DNA of 64,000 bases from the NCBI GenBank assembly GCA_963820095.1, contig CAWFZA010000013.1, positions 124,001-188,000 of the forward strand, written 5' to 3'. Below the pieces are notes generated by a model that worked only from the letters and a program-made list of their open reading frames with translations, had not been told where the DNA came from and did no database searches. The stretch is from Roseiarcus sp963820095. Its GTDB lineage: Bacteria; Pseudomonadota; Alphaproteobacteria; Rhizobiales; Beijerinckiaceae. Of the stretch, positions 44,521 through 54,294 are shown in pieces. Within the stretch, counting starts at the first letter, position 1; each line of letters begins with the position of its first letter. A program made the position numbers and the translations under genes.

Positions 44521-45840
44521 CTAGACGGTCACCGGCATGGTCTTCATGCCGACCAGCCCGAACACCCGGCGGTAGCGCTCGACCTCGTCCGGCCGCCCCA
44601 TGACCTTGTTGGGGTTGTCCGAGAGCTTGACCGCCGGTCGGCCATCGGCCTCCACAACCTTGCACACGAGCGAAATCGGCTTGAGTTGGCCGTCCACGCC
44701 GGCTGGGGCGCAGCCGATGAAATCGTTGGTCAAGTTCGTGCCCCAGCCGAATGACAGATTGACCTGGCCGCGCAGCGTGCGCACCGATTCCTCGATCGAA
44801 TCGACGTCCATGGCGTCGGACAGGACGACGAGTTTCTCCCTCGGGTCGCGGCCTCGCGCCCTCCACCAGGCGACCAGCTCCCGCGCTGCGGGGACCGGGG
44901 CCTTCGAGTCCGGCCGCGCGCCTTTCCAGTCCGCCACCCAGTCGGGCGCATGGGCAAGGAACGATGTCGTGCCGAAGCAGTCCGGCAGCACGACGAGCAG
45001 GTTGCCCCCGTACATTTTCGCCCAGTCCTTCAGCACCCTGTAAGGCGCCTCGAACAAAGCCTCGTCGTCGTCGGCGAGCGCCGCATAGACCATGGGCAAT
45101 TCGTGAGCGTTGGTGCCGATCGCCTCGAGCCCCGTATCCATCGCGTGCTTGACGTTGGAGGTGCCGATGAAACTCGGCCCGAGACCCTCCTGCATCGCCT
45201 CGACGCACCAGCGATGCCAAAGAAAGCCATGCCGTCGGCGGGTGCCGAAATCCGACAGCTTGACCGGTCCCCCCTCCTCATGCTCGAGGACTCGCAGCCG
45301 CTCCACTTTCGACCATAACTTGGCCTTGGCGCGCGCGTAGAGCACGTCGAGATCGAAGCGGCTCATGCGGCGCATGGCGGCGCGGGCCCGGAGCTCGCTG
45401 ATGATGGCGAGGGCGGGAATCTCCCACATCGTCGTGCCCGTCCAGGGGCCGGCGAAGCTAAGTTCGTACTGCCCATCGCGCTTCGTCAGTTCGTATTCGG
45501 GCAATTGAAACGTCGCCAGCCACTCCATGAACTCGGGCTCGAAAATATGGCGCGTGCCATAGAAAGTGTTGCCCGCGAGCCAGATCAGTTCGTTCTTGGC
45601 GAGTTGCAAGGTGCGCGCATGATCGAGCTGGTCGGTGAGCTCCCGCTCGTCCACAATGTCGGCGAGTCTCACCGACGTCGTCCGATTGATGAGCTGGAAG
45701 GTCACGTGACGCTTCGGATGCATCTTCCAGATCATTTGGAGCATCAAAAGCTTGTAGAAGTCCGTATCGAGCAGCGTGCGGACGGCTGGATCGATGCGAA
45801 ACGCATGGTTATAGACGCGGGTTGCGATATCCGTGGCCAT
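44521..45840 (-). CDS. pncB: nicotinate phosphoribosyltransferase
   Basis: 439 residues. PncB recycles nicotinate to nicotinate mononucleotide in NAD salvage. TDFYKLLMLQMIWKMHPKRHVTFQLINRT, DFGTRRRHGF (with the catalytic His region), GTSNVKHAMD and the C-terminal KPISLVCKVVEADGRPAVKLSDNPNK are diagnostic. Length is normal. The gene is divergent from lutA, with about 77 bp between starts. Confidence 0.95.
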   Translation of the reverse strand: MATDIATRVYNHAFRIDPAVRTLLDTDFYKLLMLQMIWKMHPKRHVTFQLINRTTSVRLADIVDERELTDQLDHARTLQLAKNELIWLAGNTFYGTRHIFEPEFMEWLATFQLPEYELTKRDGQYELSFAGPWTGTTMWEIPALAIISELRARAAMRRMSRFDLDVLYARAKAKLWSKVERLRVLEHEEGGPVKLSDFGTRRRHGFLWHRWCVEAMQEGLGPSFIGTSNVKHAMDTGLEAIGTNAHELPMVYAALADDDEALFEAPYRVLKDWAKMYGGNLLVVLPDCFGTTSFLAHAPDWVADWKGARPDSKAPVPAARELVAWWRARGRDPREKLVVLSDAMDVDSIEESVRTLRGQVNLSFGWGTNLTNDFIGCAPAGVDGQLKPISLVCKVVEADGRPAVKLSDNPNKVMGRPDEVERYRRVFGLVGMKTMPVTV

Positions 45841-45917
45841 TGTGCGAGTTTAAGGAGGCTAGGCCTGAGCGACAAGAGCGCGGCGCCCCAACATTGGGCC
45901 CCAGGATCGATGAACGG

Positions 45918-46718
45918 ATGAACATGACGGCGGCCCCCTCAGGCCCGAAATCTCAACCCCGCGTCGGGCTGTTCGTCACCTGCCTCGTCGACATCATCCG
46001 GCCGAGCGTCGGATTCGCGGCGGTCAAGCTGCTCGAGGACGCCGGGTGCAGGGTGGTCGTGCCGAGTCAAACCTGCTGCGGTCAGCCGGCGTACAATTCC
46101 GGCGATCGCGAAAGCGCGAAGAGGCTGGCGCGGCAGGCGATCGACGCGTTCGAGGATTGCGACTATGTCGTCGCGCCGAGCGGCTCATGCGGCGGCATGC
46201 TGATCAAGCACTATCCCGATCTCTTGGCGGGCGAACCGGAGCTCGCGCAGCGGGCCGAGCGATTCGCTGAAAAGACCCACGAACTGATCAGCTTCCTGGT
46301 CGACGTGATGGGCGTGAAGAAGGTCGCTGCGCGCTATGACGGAACCGTCGCTTATCACGACTCCTGCGCCGGACTACGCGAGCTCGGCGTCAAGACGCAG
46401 CCGCGCCGGCTCCTTGCCGGGGTGGAGGGTCTGACGCTGGTCGAACTGAAAGATGCAGAGGTTTGCTGCGGTTTTGGCGGCCTATTCGCGACCAAATACG
46501 GCGAACTGTCGAACGCGATCGTCGCACGCAAAGCTGAAGACATCCGCAGCGTCGAGCCCGACACGGTGCTTGCTGGCGATCTCGGGTGCCTCATGAACAT
46601 GGCGGGCAAGCTTCAGCGCGACGGTTCCCCGATCAAGGCGCGCCACGTCGCCGAAATTCTGGCCGGGATGGCGGACGGCCCGGCGATCGGCGAAGGCAAG
46701 CCGGAGGCCGCCCGATGA
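45918..46718 (+). CDS. lutA: L-lactate utilisation iron-sulfur oxidoreductase subunit LutA
   Basis: 266 residues with two CCG domains (TCCGQPAYNSG and VCCGFGGLFA) binding iron-sulfur clusters, as in LutA/LldE and GlpC-type subunits. Together with LutB and LutC it oxidises L-lactate to pyruvate and feeds electrons to the quinone pool. ATG 45918 is followed by a second ATG two codons later. It leads the lutABC operon. Confidence 0.92.
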   Translation: MNMTAAPSGPKSQPRVGLFVTCLVDIIRPSVGFAAVKLLEDAGCRVVVPSQTCCGQPAYNSGDRESAKRLARQAIDAFEDCDYVVAPSGSCGGMLIKHYPDLLAGEPELAQRAERFAEKTHELISFLVDVMGVKKVAARYDGTVAYHDSCAGLRELGVKTQPRRLLAGVEGLTLVELKDAEVCCGFGGLFATKYGELSNAIVARKAEDIRSVEPDTVLAGDLGCLMNMAGKLQRDGSPIKARHVAEILAGMADGPAIGEGKPEAAR

Positions 46719-48141
46719 CCGTCGTCGCGACCTCGTCCAAATTCAAGGCCAACGCGCACGAGGCGCTGACAGATGCGCGGTTGCAGACCGCGATGGCTTT
46801 TTCGCGCAATTTCGTCGCCAGGCGCGCCGCCTCGGCCGCTCGTCTCCCCGAATTCGAGGCGCTGCGCGACAGCGCCGCGCGATCAAGGATCACACGCTCG
46901 CTCACCTCGATCTTTATCTCGATGCCTATGAGGCCAAGGTCCGCGCGAGCGGCGGCGAAGTCCACTACGCTGAGGACGCCGACCAAGCGCGCAAGATCAT
47001 CGTCGATCTTTGCAAGTCGATGGACGCGAAGAGCGTCACCAAAGGCAAGTCGATGATCGCCGAGGAAATCGGCCTGAACCACGCGCTCGAGGCGGCGGGG
47101 ATCGAGCCCGTCGAAACGGACCTCGGCGAATACATCATTCAATTGCGCGGCGAAACTCCCTCCCACATCCTCGCGCCGGCAATCCATCTGCTGGCGACGG
47201 ATGTCGAACAGGAGTTCCGCAAGGCGCATCGCGATCTGCCGCCCGACCGCAGTCTCGCGGAGCCGGAACAATTGGTTGCCGAAGCGCGCCAAGTGTTGCG
47301 CGCCAAGTTTCTCGCCGCCGATGTCGGCATCACCGGCGCGAACTTCCTCATCGCTGAGACCGGAACGTCGATCATCGTCACCAACGAAGGCAACGGCGAC
47401 CTGACACAAACCCTGCCCGAGGCCCACATCGTCATTGCGTCGATCGAAAAGATCGTGCCGACGCTCGAGGACGCCGCGCAGCTCATGCGCGTGCTGGCGC
47501 GCTCAGCGACCGGCCAGGACGCCTCGGTCTATACGACGCTATCGACCGGGCCGCGCCGGCCGGGTGATCCCGATGGGCCGAGGGCCTATCATGTCGTGAT
47601 TCTCGACAATGGCCGCTCGGCGATGCTGGGCGGCGAGTTCGAGCACATGCTGCGCTGCATCCGCTGCGGCGCCTGCATGAACCATTGCCCGGTCTATCAA
47701 GCGGTCGGCGGTCATGCTTACGGCTGGGTCTATCCGGGGCCGATGGGCGCTGTGCTGACGCCCTCGCTGATCGGCGTCGCCGAGGGCGGCCAGTTGCCCA
47801 ACGCCTCCACCTTCTGCGGCCGCTGCGAAGAGGTGTGCCCGGTCCGCATTCCCCTGCCCGGGATGATGCGGCACTGGCGCGAGCGCGAGTTCGAGCGCAG
47901 CCTCTCGCCGGCGCCGGTGCGGTATGGCTTGCGCTTCTGGGCGTTCTTCGCCGCCCGCCCGGCGCTCTATGGGATGGCGACGGGCCTCGCCGCGCGCGCC
48001 ATGCATCTCGCGGGGCGAAGCAAGGGCCGCTTTGCCTGGCTCCCGTTCGCCGGCGGCTGGACGCGCTATCGGGACCTCGCCGCGCCGGAGGGCGCCACGT
48101 TCCAGAGCCAGTGGCGAGCGCGGAGCGGAGCCGTTCGATGA
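46715..48141 (+). CDS. lutB: L-lactate utilisation iron-sulfur protein LutB, frameshifted near the 5' end
   Basis: The gene starts at ATG 46715 overlapping the lutA stop. Near 46870-46890 the frame shifts: FEALRDSAAR should continue as AIKDHTLAHLDLYLDAYEAK, which is found in the neighbouring frame. One missing base explains it. The downstream part (to 48141) has GKSMIAEEIGLN and two ferredoxin-type clusters, CIRCGACMNHCP and CGRCEEVCP. ATG 47020 is only an internal start. It is the electron-transferring subunit of the Lut complex. Confidence 0.88.
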
Positions 48142-48806
48142 GCTCCCGCGCGGCGGTCTTCGCCAGCATTCGCCGCTCGCTTGGCGTGACCGGCGACGAA
48201 GCGACCCGCCGGTTCGAGGTCGAAACGCGTCTGAAACAGGCGCCGCCAGGAATCGTGCCGAAACGTGGTCAGGGCGACGTCACGGCCCGGCTCTTAACTT
48301 TCAGGGCGGAGGCGGAACGGGCCCAGGCGAGCGTTGCCGAGATCGCCGGATGGGCCGACGCGCCGGCGGAAATCGCGCGCTTCCTGCGCGAAAACAATTG
48401 TCCGGCGACGCTGCGAATGGGCGAAGACCAGCGTCTGGCCGGAATGCCATGGAGCGAAACCTCGCTCGAAATCTCATACGGCGCCTCCGACGGAGGCGAT
48501 CTCAACGCCGTCTCGGCTGCTTTTGCCGGCATCGCCGAGACGGGAACGGTGGCGCTCGTCTCGGGTCCGGACAATCCGACGACCCTCAATTTTCTGCCCG
48601 ACAACCATATTGTCCTGCTGCCGCGGGAGGCGATCGAGGCCGATTACGAGAGCGTGTTCATGAAGCTGCGCGCGACTTACGGCAAAGGCGTCGCGCCGCG
48701 CACGCTCAATTTCATCACCGGCCCGTCGCGGTCGGCGGATATCGAGCAGACGCTTCTCTTAGGCGCTCACGGGCCTCGACGGCTGCACATCGTCGTGGTC
48801 GGCTGA
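48138..48806 (+). CDS. lutC: L-lactate utilisation protein LutC
   Basis: 222 residues of the DUF162/LUD family, with the conserved ISYGASDGGDLNAVSAAFAGIAETGTVALVSGP and LNFITGPSRSADIEQTLLLGAHGPRRLHIVV. ATG 48138 overlaps the lutB stop by 4 nt. Third gene of the lutABC operon; no LutR-type regulator is adjacent. Confidence 0.92.
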   Translation: MSSRAAVFASIRRSLGVTGDEATRRFEVETRLKQAPPGIVPKRGQGDVTARLLTFRAEAERAQASVAEIAGWADAPAEIARFLRENNCPATLRMGEDQRLAGMPWSETSLEISYGASDGGDLNAVSAAFAGIAETGTVALVSGPDNPTTLNFLPDNHIVLLPREAIEADYESVFMKLRATYGKGVAPRTLNFITGPSRSADIEQTLLLGAHGPRRLHIVVVG

Positions 48807-48827
48807 GATCGGGCTCGGCCAGGGCGT

Positions 48828-48844
48828 AATACACGGGTTGTATT
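48828..48844. promoter_or_regulatory. 17-bp inverted repeat downstream of lutC
   Basis: AATACA (48828-48833) and TGTATT (48839-48844) are perfect inverted arms around CGGGT. It could be an operator or part of a hairpin between lutC and the small PEP-CTERM-like gene. The function is unknown. Confidence 0.35.
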
Positions 48845-48969
48845 TTGCAACGCCACCGGATGTATTGCAGCGCGAAAAAATTTATTCGCATTCGCAGCAA
48901 CTCGCCACAGTCATGTCATGGTTTGCGCTTAACCCTCGGTCACTGGCCTCGTTTGGACTTGGGGGTTAC

Positions 48970-49173
48970 ATGTCCATCAGTTCAGCAAATCCGCGACGTA
49001 TCGCTATCGCCGCCGGGTGCGGCGCGTTGGCGATCGGGTTGCCCTACGGGGCGGCCGCTTATGCGTCTCCCGAATCGTCGGGATGGGCGCTCATGGCGCT
49101 TTGCGTCTGTGGCCTCGGCGTCGCCGGCTTCCGGCGGGGCCGCGCCAACAGGCTTTCCTCGGATATCGAGTGA
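48970..49173 (+). CDS. 67-residue protein ending in a PEP-CTERM-like anchor
   Basis: After a hydrophobic alanine-rich leader (RIAIAAGCGALAIGLPYGAAAYA) the remainder reads PESSGWALMALCVCGLGVAGFRRGR: PE-x3-W-A-L-M followed by a hydrophobic run and RR, which resembles the PEP-CTERM tail. Almost nothing lies between signal and tail, so it may be a remnant or a mini-protein. ATG 48970 is chosen. It is followed by a strong terminator. Confidence 0.5.
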   Translation: MSISSANPRRIAIAAGCGALAIGLPYGAAAYASPESSGWALMALCVCGLGVAGFRRGRANRLSSDIE

Positions 49174-49200
49174 AGGTCGTGGAGCGCCTCGGCGCTCGTA

Positions 49201-49226
49201 AAAGGCCGCCTCTCGGGGCGGCCTTT
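49201..49226 (+). terminator. Rho-independent terminator
   Basis: AAAGGCCGCC (49201-49210) and GGCGGCCTTT (49217-49226) form a perfect 10-bp stem with a 6-nt loop, followed by GCATTTC. It ends the small PEP-CTERM-like gene. Confidence 0.75.
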
Positions 49227-49369
49227 GCATTTCTGGGCCAAGCGGCTTAATTGGCCGCAACAGCGAGCACTCGCGCCGCGGCGACGAATTAGTAACCTTA
49301 ATGTGCATAGTGAATTGTTTCGGGTCGCGCATGAATCGCGTCTCGCCTCATGTCGGGTCCTGTCGCATG

Positions 49370-50891
49370 ACGCTACGGGTTTTGTTTGCGGGGGCGCTCG
49401 CCGGGCTGCCTCTCCTGGTCTCGGGCGCGCTGGCGCAGACGCCGGCAAGCCCGCCCGCGGTCACGACCTCCTCGACGCCGTCAGCGGCCGCGGCGAGCCC
49501 GCCCGCCGCCACGACGTCGCCAACGCCGCTCGTCTCGATCCCGGCGAATCCGTCTGCCGCGACAACCAGTGCGGCGGCGCCGTCCAATCCGGCGAATCAG
49601 CCCGCGCCGAGTGGAGGCCTCGTAAGCCCGTTCATGCCGATGCCGGCCGCGCCGCCGACCGCCGGAGCCGATTTCGGCGCCAAACGCTTCCCCCTCCACG
49701 GCTGCGCCGCCTCCGGCCCAGGCGGCAGCGCCGAAGCCGAAGAAGGTCGCGCCGCCTTCGCCGCCGCGCGAGACCGCGCTCAGCGACGATCCCCAGCCGA
49801 CGCTTCAGCCCGACACCTTCTTCGCCACCGCCAAGGCTTCCGAGCGCTACTCGGCGATCGTGGACGCGGGCGGCTGGCCGACCGACATCGCCGCCATCGG
49901 CCCCGGGACGAAGGGCCCCGCGGTTGTAAGATTGCGCAAACGCCTGGCGATCGAAGGCTACCTCGACGCTGGCGAGGCGAACGGTCTCGCCTGGGATAAA
50001 GCGCTTACAGCCGCGGTGAAGCGGTTCCAGGCGCATATGGGACTGCGCCAGACCGGAACTGTCTCCGGCGCGACGTTGAAGGCGATCAACATTCCAGCAA
50101 GGGAGCGTTTCAACGAGCTCGCTTCCAGCGCCAACCGCCTTGCCGGGCTCAATTTCTCGTTCGATGACCGGTATGTGGTCGTCAACCTGCCCTCGACCTC
50201 AGTCGAAGCGGTCGAGAATGGCCGGGTCGTTCACCACTACCTGGCGATCGTCGGCGGCCCGGAGCATCCCTCCCCCGAGATTTCCGCTCATATCCAGGTC
50301 GTCAACCTCAACCCGACCTGGACCGTCCCGACGTCGATCATCAGACATGAAATCATTCCCCGGATGCAGCGCGACCCGGGGTACCTGACGCGCGCGAAGA
50401 TCCGGATTCTCGATGGGCAGGGCAAGGAGATCAATCCGAAGTCGGTGAACTGGACCACCGAGCGGGCCGCCGATTACACGCTCCGGCAGGATTCGGGCGT
50501 GGGCAATTCGCTGGGTTCGATCCGCATCGGCATGCCCAACAAGCTCGCCGTCTACATGCACGACACGCCATCCAAGGGGCTGTTCGGCGCCGACTACCGG
50601 TTCCTCAGCCACGGCTGCGTCCGGGTGCAGGGGGTCTACGATTACGCGGCGTGGCTGTTGGAAGGGACGGGCGGCGGGCCGGCCGGCGGCTGGGACAAGG
50701 CCGCCCTGCAAGCCAAGATCAAGGAAGGCGCGCGTTACGACATCAACCTCGCCAAGGCGGTGCCGGTGATCTGGGTCTACCTGACCGGCTGGTCGAACGG
50801 CGACGGACCGGCCAATTTCCGCAACGACGTCTACAATATCGACAATGTCGGCGAAGCGCAGGTCAGCGCCCAGGCCGCGCCGGTGCGATAG
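49370..50891 (+). CDS. L,D-transpeptidase (YkuD) with peptidoglycan-binding domain, frameshifted
   Basis: One frame begins with a signal peptide (MTLRVLFAGALAGLPLLVSGALAQ, ATG 49370) and a Pro/Ala/Ser/Thr linker. Similarity moves to another frame between 49626 and 49700 (KKVAPPSPPRETALSDDPQPTLQPDTFF, then SERYSAIVDAGGWP). A PG-binding domain (KGPAVVRLRKRLAIEGYL) and a YkuD domain follow, with the catalytic motif HGCVRVQG and upstream HDTPSKG. It crosslinks peptidoglycan at L,D positions. GTG 49860 is only an internal start. Confidence 0.82.
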
Positions 50892-50897
50892 AGCGGT

Positions 50898-51209
50898 TCA
50901 GCGCTTATCGGGCGGGAGGGCCGCGATCTCTCGAACGAACTGGGCGATCTCGTCTCGGCTGTAGGAAAGCCCGACACGTTTCATCGAGGCGGGTCGCCTA
51001 GCCAAGGACAATCCGGGTCGCCACTCCCCCGCGGGCCTGATCGGACGCGGGACCAAGCCGCCGCCGCAATTGGGGCAGACGTTGCTCAAGTATCGCTCGA
51101 CGCAGTCGGCGCAGAAGGTGCATTCGTAGCTGCAGATGCGTGCTTCAACAGCGTCGGCCGGCAGGTCCTTGTCGCAATATTCGCAATTCGGCCGAAGTTC
51201 GAGCGCCAT
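50898..51209 (-). CDS. DUF1272 domain-containing protein (zinc-ribbon)
   Basis: 103 residues. MALELRPNCEYCDKDLPADA, ICSYECTFCADC and NVCPNCGGGL contain four CxxC pairs likely to bind zinc; these are the hallmarks of the DUF1272 family. The role is unknown. ATG 51209 is preferred, as most members begin at MALELRP. Divergent from the next gene (73 bp between starts). Confidence 0.88.
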   Translation of the reverse strand: MALELRPNCEYCDKDLPADAVEARICSYECTFCADCVERYLSNVCPNCGGGLVPRPIRPAGEWRPGLSLARRPASMKRVGLSYSRDEIAQFVREIAALPPDKR

Positions 51210-51282
51210 GTTTTTACCCCAAGACGCCAGAGCTGCGAGCGTGGACCTGATGCGCGTCGAACGCAACCTCACACAACCAACG

Positions 51283-51927
51283 ATGTCTCAAGCTTCCCGA
51301 CCATTGCAGAATCGTGTCGACCCGTTCGGCGAGCTCCGCGCGACGCCTGAGCGCGGCGGGCTCATGGGCAACCGCGGCGGACGGCTGCATCGCGACGATC
51401 GGACTTTGGGCGGGAGCCGCTGGAAGACCAAGCACTGGCTGATCTGCGTCTGCGAATTCAAGGTCCGTCAGCGCGACGTCTGGGGCAGGTATTACACGGA
51501 GCTGTTCTTCCTCGACGAGCCGACCGCGCTCGCGGCCGGCCATCGGCCCTGCTTCGAGTGCCGAAGACCTGCGGCGAAGGCGTTCATCGCCGCTTTTCCC
51601 GGCGCTCCGCGCGGCGTGGAGGCGATGGACGATGCGCTCCACCGCGAGCGGGTCGAGAACCGGTTGAAACGCCTCTGGCGAGCGCGGCTCGGCGACCTGC
51701 CGGACGGGGCCATGATCGCGCGCGGCGGAAAAGCCTACGCCGTGCGCGCGGGCAGGCTCTTGCCCTGGAGCTTCGCCGGCTATGGCGCGCCGGCGCCGCT
51801 CGATCCGGACGCGGTCGCCGACGTGCTGACTCCGCCCTCGTCCCTCGCCGCGCTCGAGGGCGGGTTCAAGCCGCTTTGGCCCGAGGCGCTCAGTCCGGGC
51901 GTTGACCGGTTCGCCCCTGTGGCCTAA
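51283..51927 (+). CDS. conserved hypothetical protein
   Basis: 214 residues, recognised from the opening NRVDPFGELRATPERGGLMGNRGGRLH, the central WGRYYTELFFLDEPTALAAGHRPCFECRRPAA and RAGRLLPWSFAGYGAPAPLDP. The FECRR cysteine and the many aromatic/charged residues suggest a nucleic acid- or metal-binding protein, but no function is known to me. ATG 51283 gives the conserved start. Confidence 0.75.
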   Translation: MSQASRPLQNRVDPFGELRATPERGGLMGNRGGRLHRDDRTLGGSRWKTKHWLICVCEFKVRQRDVWGRYYTELFFLDEPTALAAGHRPCFECRRPAAKAFIAAFPGAPRGVEAMDDALHRERVENRLKRLWRARLGDLPDGAMIARGGKAYAVRAGRLLPWSFAGYGAPAPLDPDAVADVLTPPSSLAALEGGFKPLWPEALSPGVDRFAPVA

Positions 51928-51969
51928 TCCGCCTCCGCTCAGCCAAAGATGGTTTCCGAGGTGCGAAGA

Positions 51970-52344
51970 ATGATGCGCGCTTTGCTCGTCGCCGCGGCGC
52001 TCCTGGGGGCGTCCATCCCGCCGGCGATGGCCGGCGGCGTAACCGGCTTATGGACCCGCGAGGACGGGTCCGCGAAGCTTCGCTTCTCAGCGTGCGGAGG
52101 CGATGCGGTCTGCGGCTTTCTGGCCTGGAAGAGGGACCCGGAAGGCCCGGCTCACATCGGCCAAGAGCTGTTTTTCGACATGAAGCCGGATGGCGAGAAC
52201 GCCTGGGCCGGCAGCGCGTTGAACCCCAGCGACGGCCAGCGCTACACGGCGAAGCTTACGCTCTCGGGCGACCATCTCGTCACCGCCGGGTGCGTGCTCG
52301 GCGGCCTCATCTGTAAGTCGTTCGACTGGACGCGTGGCGGCTGA
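51970..52344 (+). CDS. DUF2147 family periplasmic protein
   Basis: 124 residues with a signal peptide (cleavage near AMA|GG). The mature part GLWTREDGSAKLRFSACGGDAVCGFLAW and DMKPDGENAWAGSALNPSDGQRYTAKLTL match the DUF2147 fold, thought to be a small beta-barrel. No catalytic role is known. ATG 51970 or 51973 are both possible. Confidence 0.82.
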   Translation: MMRALLVAAALLGASIPPAMAGGVTGLWTREDGSAKLRFSACGGDAVCGFLAWKRDPEGPAHIGQELFFDMKPDGENAWAGSALNPSDGQRYTAKLTLSGDHLVTAGCVLGGLICKSFDWTRGG

Positions 52345-52423
52345 GGGAAGGGTTTAACGAGGTCGTTATGAAGTTTGCGGGTCGGTCTACGGCTTCGCCG
52401 CGGCGGGCCAGCCATCGGGTCGA

Positions 52424-52575
52424 TTTGGGTTGTCTTGGATCGTCGCCCTTTTCGCTGCCAACGCTCCGTTTTTGAGCCTTGGATTCTCTTGGATTTGCTT
52501 GGATTCTCTCGTCCGAATCGAGACTTTTCAATGAGTTACGAGGGGTGTTCGCGGAAAGAAAAATTCGCGCGCCCT
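52424..52575 (+). repeat. dispersed intergenic repeat, copy B
   Basis: About 152 bp closely resembling copy A (13425-13573, opposite strand): TTTGGGTTGTCTTGG, tandem TTGGATT units, TTGGATTCTCTCGT and TTCGCGGAAAGAAAA in the same order and spacing. Confidence 0.75.
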
Positions 52576-52758
52576 TTTGGGCCCGTGGGGGCGCGCCGGC
52601 GGGAGGGCGCGAGCCTTCTTGGCATGCGGAAGCGCAGGATTGGTCATGGGGCCGAGCTTATCAATTCTTCTGATTTTCTGCAAGCAATGTCGGCTCTTAT
52701 CGCGTTACGCGTTGGCTCATCGGGTTTTGGACGCGACGAGGACAAATCAGGTCATGAA

Positions 52759-52901
52759 GCGTCATGGCCGGGCTCGACTCGGCCACCCACGAGAACACCG
52801 CTCCCTCAGTATAAACCTCTGATACCAAACACGATCCTTTTGCGATCCAGATCATCGCGGCGGGGCCGCGTGGATGGCCGCGACGAGCGCGGCCATGACG
52901 G
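52759..52901. repeat. inverted pair of REP-like palindromic units
   Basis: Unit 1 (52759-52790) GCGTCATGGCCGGGCTCGAC... and unit 2 (52870-52901) GTGGATGGCCGCGACGAGCG... are near reverse complements separated by about 80 bp. Each is itself palindromic around GGCCG/CGGCC. Similar units are widespread in alphaproteobacterial intergenic DNA. Confidence 0.65.
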
Positions 52902-53213
52902 CTCACGGCAGAATTCCCGAAACAACAGCTAACGCGATAAGCGCCAAATTGTCGCTGGGCCATTCCGTTTCGGTCGAGACAAAGCGGATCTCGCTGTCTG
53001 ATTTCTGCCCAGCGTAGCCAACCGATTTTGTCGTCGATTCGCGGCGCGGATTTCTTGAAAATCAAACAATGGGGCGCATACCTCTCGAAAGGGGTTTTGA
53101 GAGCCGGGTCGTGAGAATGCCCCGACGCCTGTTGGCCCCTCTTGGTCTGTGAGGAACGTCACAGCGGTTTATCGATATGCGCGATACTCCTTTGTTTCCA
53201 TGGGAGATAGACC

Positions 53214-54275
53214 ATGCCGTCCCGGGTCGTCCTTTGCCTGCTCGCCGCGCTCGCCGCCCTCGCCGCATCGCCGGCCGGCGCCCAGGGCAACGCCAACGCC
53301 ACGGTCTGCGCCGCAGATGACGACAGCGCCTTCTCTCCTGAGCAGCGCATGGCGGCCTGCACCGCGATGATCAAAGCCGCGCGGAACGCGCCCAAGGCGG
53401 TCGCGGACGCGCTCGTGAATCGGGGCCAAGCCGCTTGGTACGCCGACAAGATGAAGCAGGCCTTCGCTGATCTCGATCGCGCCCTTGCGCTCGATCCGAA
53501 CAACGCCCGGGCCTTTCGCGAGCGCTCCAACGCTTACCGCTCGATAGGCAAGCTTGACCGCGCGCTCGCCGACGCAAGCGAGGCGGTGCGGCTCGATCCC
53601 AAAGACGCGAAGGCCTTCGACAACCGCGGCGACGTATTCGTCGAAAAGGGCCAATACGACCGTGCGATCCGGGACTACGACGAAGCGTTGCGGCTCGATC
53701 CGAAACTGAGCTTGGGCTTCAGGGATCGCGGGGCCGCCTATTATTTCAATAAGGATTACGAACGCGCGATTAAGGACTATGACGAGGCGATCAAGCTCGA
53801 TCCCCGCAGCGACCGCGCCTACTCCAATCGGGGCGCGGCCTACAAGAAGCTTGGCCGCAACGAGCAGGCGATCGCCGATGAGAGCGAGGCGATCAAGCTC
53901 GATCCGTCCGAGCCTGCCTATTTTGACAATCGCGGCCTATCCTATGCAGAGGAGGGCGAGTACGACCGCGCCATCATCGACTATAGCGAGGCGATTCAAC
54001 TCTCTCCGCGGGCGAATTTCCTCACCAATCGCGGCAACGCATACCAAGCCAAGGGCGATCTCTCCCGCGCCATCGCCGACTACGACCGCGCGATCCAGCT
54101 GAACCCGGCCTTCGCCGACGCCTACAACAACCGTGGCGCGGCGTTCCGCGGCAAGGGCGATTTCGACCGAGCGATCGCCGACTACCAGGCGGCGCTGCGT
54201 GTCAATCCGCGGTTTGAGACAGCCGCTGAGAACCTTGCGGCCGTCCAAGCTCAGCGCAAGCGGGCCATGAAATAA
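53214..54275 (+). CDS. secreted TPR-repeat protein
   Basis: 353 residues with a signal peptide (cleavage near GAQ|GN) and about eight tetratricopeptide repeats (units such as AFRERSNAYRSIGKLDRALADASEAVRLDPKD). TPR arrays mediate protein interactions. It probably works in the periplasm. The start ATG follows GGGAGATAG. No partner gene is adjacent: the next gene is a convergent TetR regulator. Confidence 0.85.
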   Translation: MPSRVVLCLLAALAALAASPAGAQGNANATVCAADDDSAFSPEQRMAACTAMIKAARNAPKAVADALVNRGQAAWYADKMKQAFADLDRALALDPNNARAFRERSNAYRSIGKLDRALADASEAVRLDPKDAKAFDNRGDVFVEKGQYDRAIRDYDEALRLDPKLSLGFRDRGAAYYFNKDYERAIKDYDEAIKLDPRSDRAYSNRGAAYKKLGRNEQAIADESEAIKLDPSEPAYFDNRGLSYAEEGEYDRAIIDYSEAIQLSPRANFLTNRGNAYQAKGDLSRAIADYDRAIQLNPAFADAYNNRGAAFRGKGDFDRAIADYQAALRVNPRFETAAENLAAVQAQRKRAMK

Positions 54276-54294
54276 AAGTAGAGGTGAAGGCCGA

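Larger units (their letters stand above)
52345..53213. other. 869-bp intergenic region with repeats
   Basis: No supportable gene. It contains copy B of the dispersed repeat and an inverted pair of palindromic units. The final 200 bp before the TPR gene presumably hold its promoter, but no clear boxes are seen. Confidence 0.55.

Noticed and set aside
47020..48141. ATG 47020 as the true lutB start
   Set aside because: Conserved LutB sequence continues upstream in two frames to ATG 46715, which overlaps the lutA stop.
49860..50891. GTG 49860 as the start of the L,D-transpeptidase
   Set aside because: Family-like sequence continues upstream in the same frame and a signal peptide lies in the neighbouring frame at 49370.
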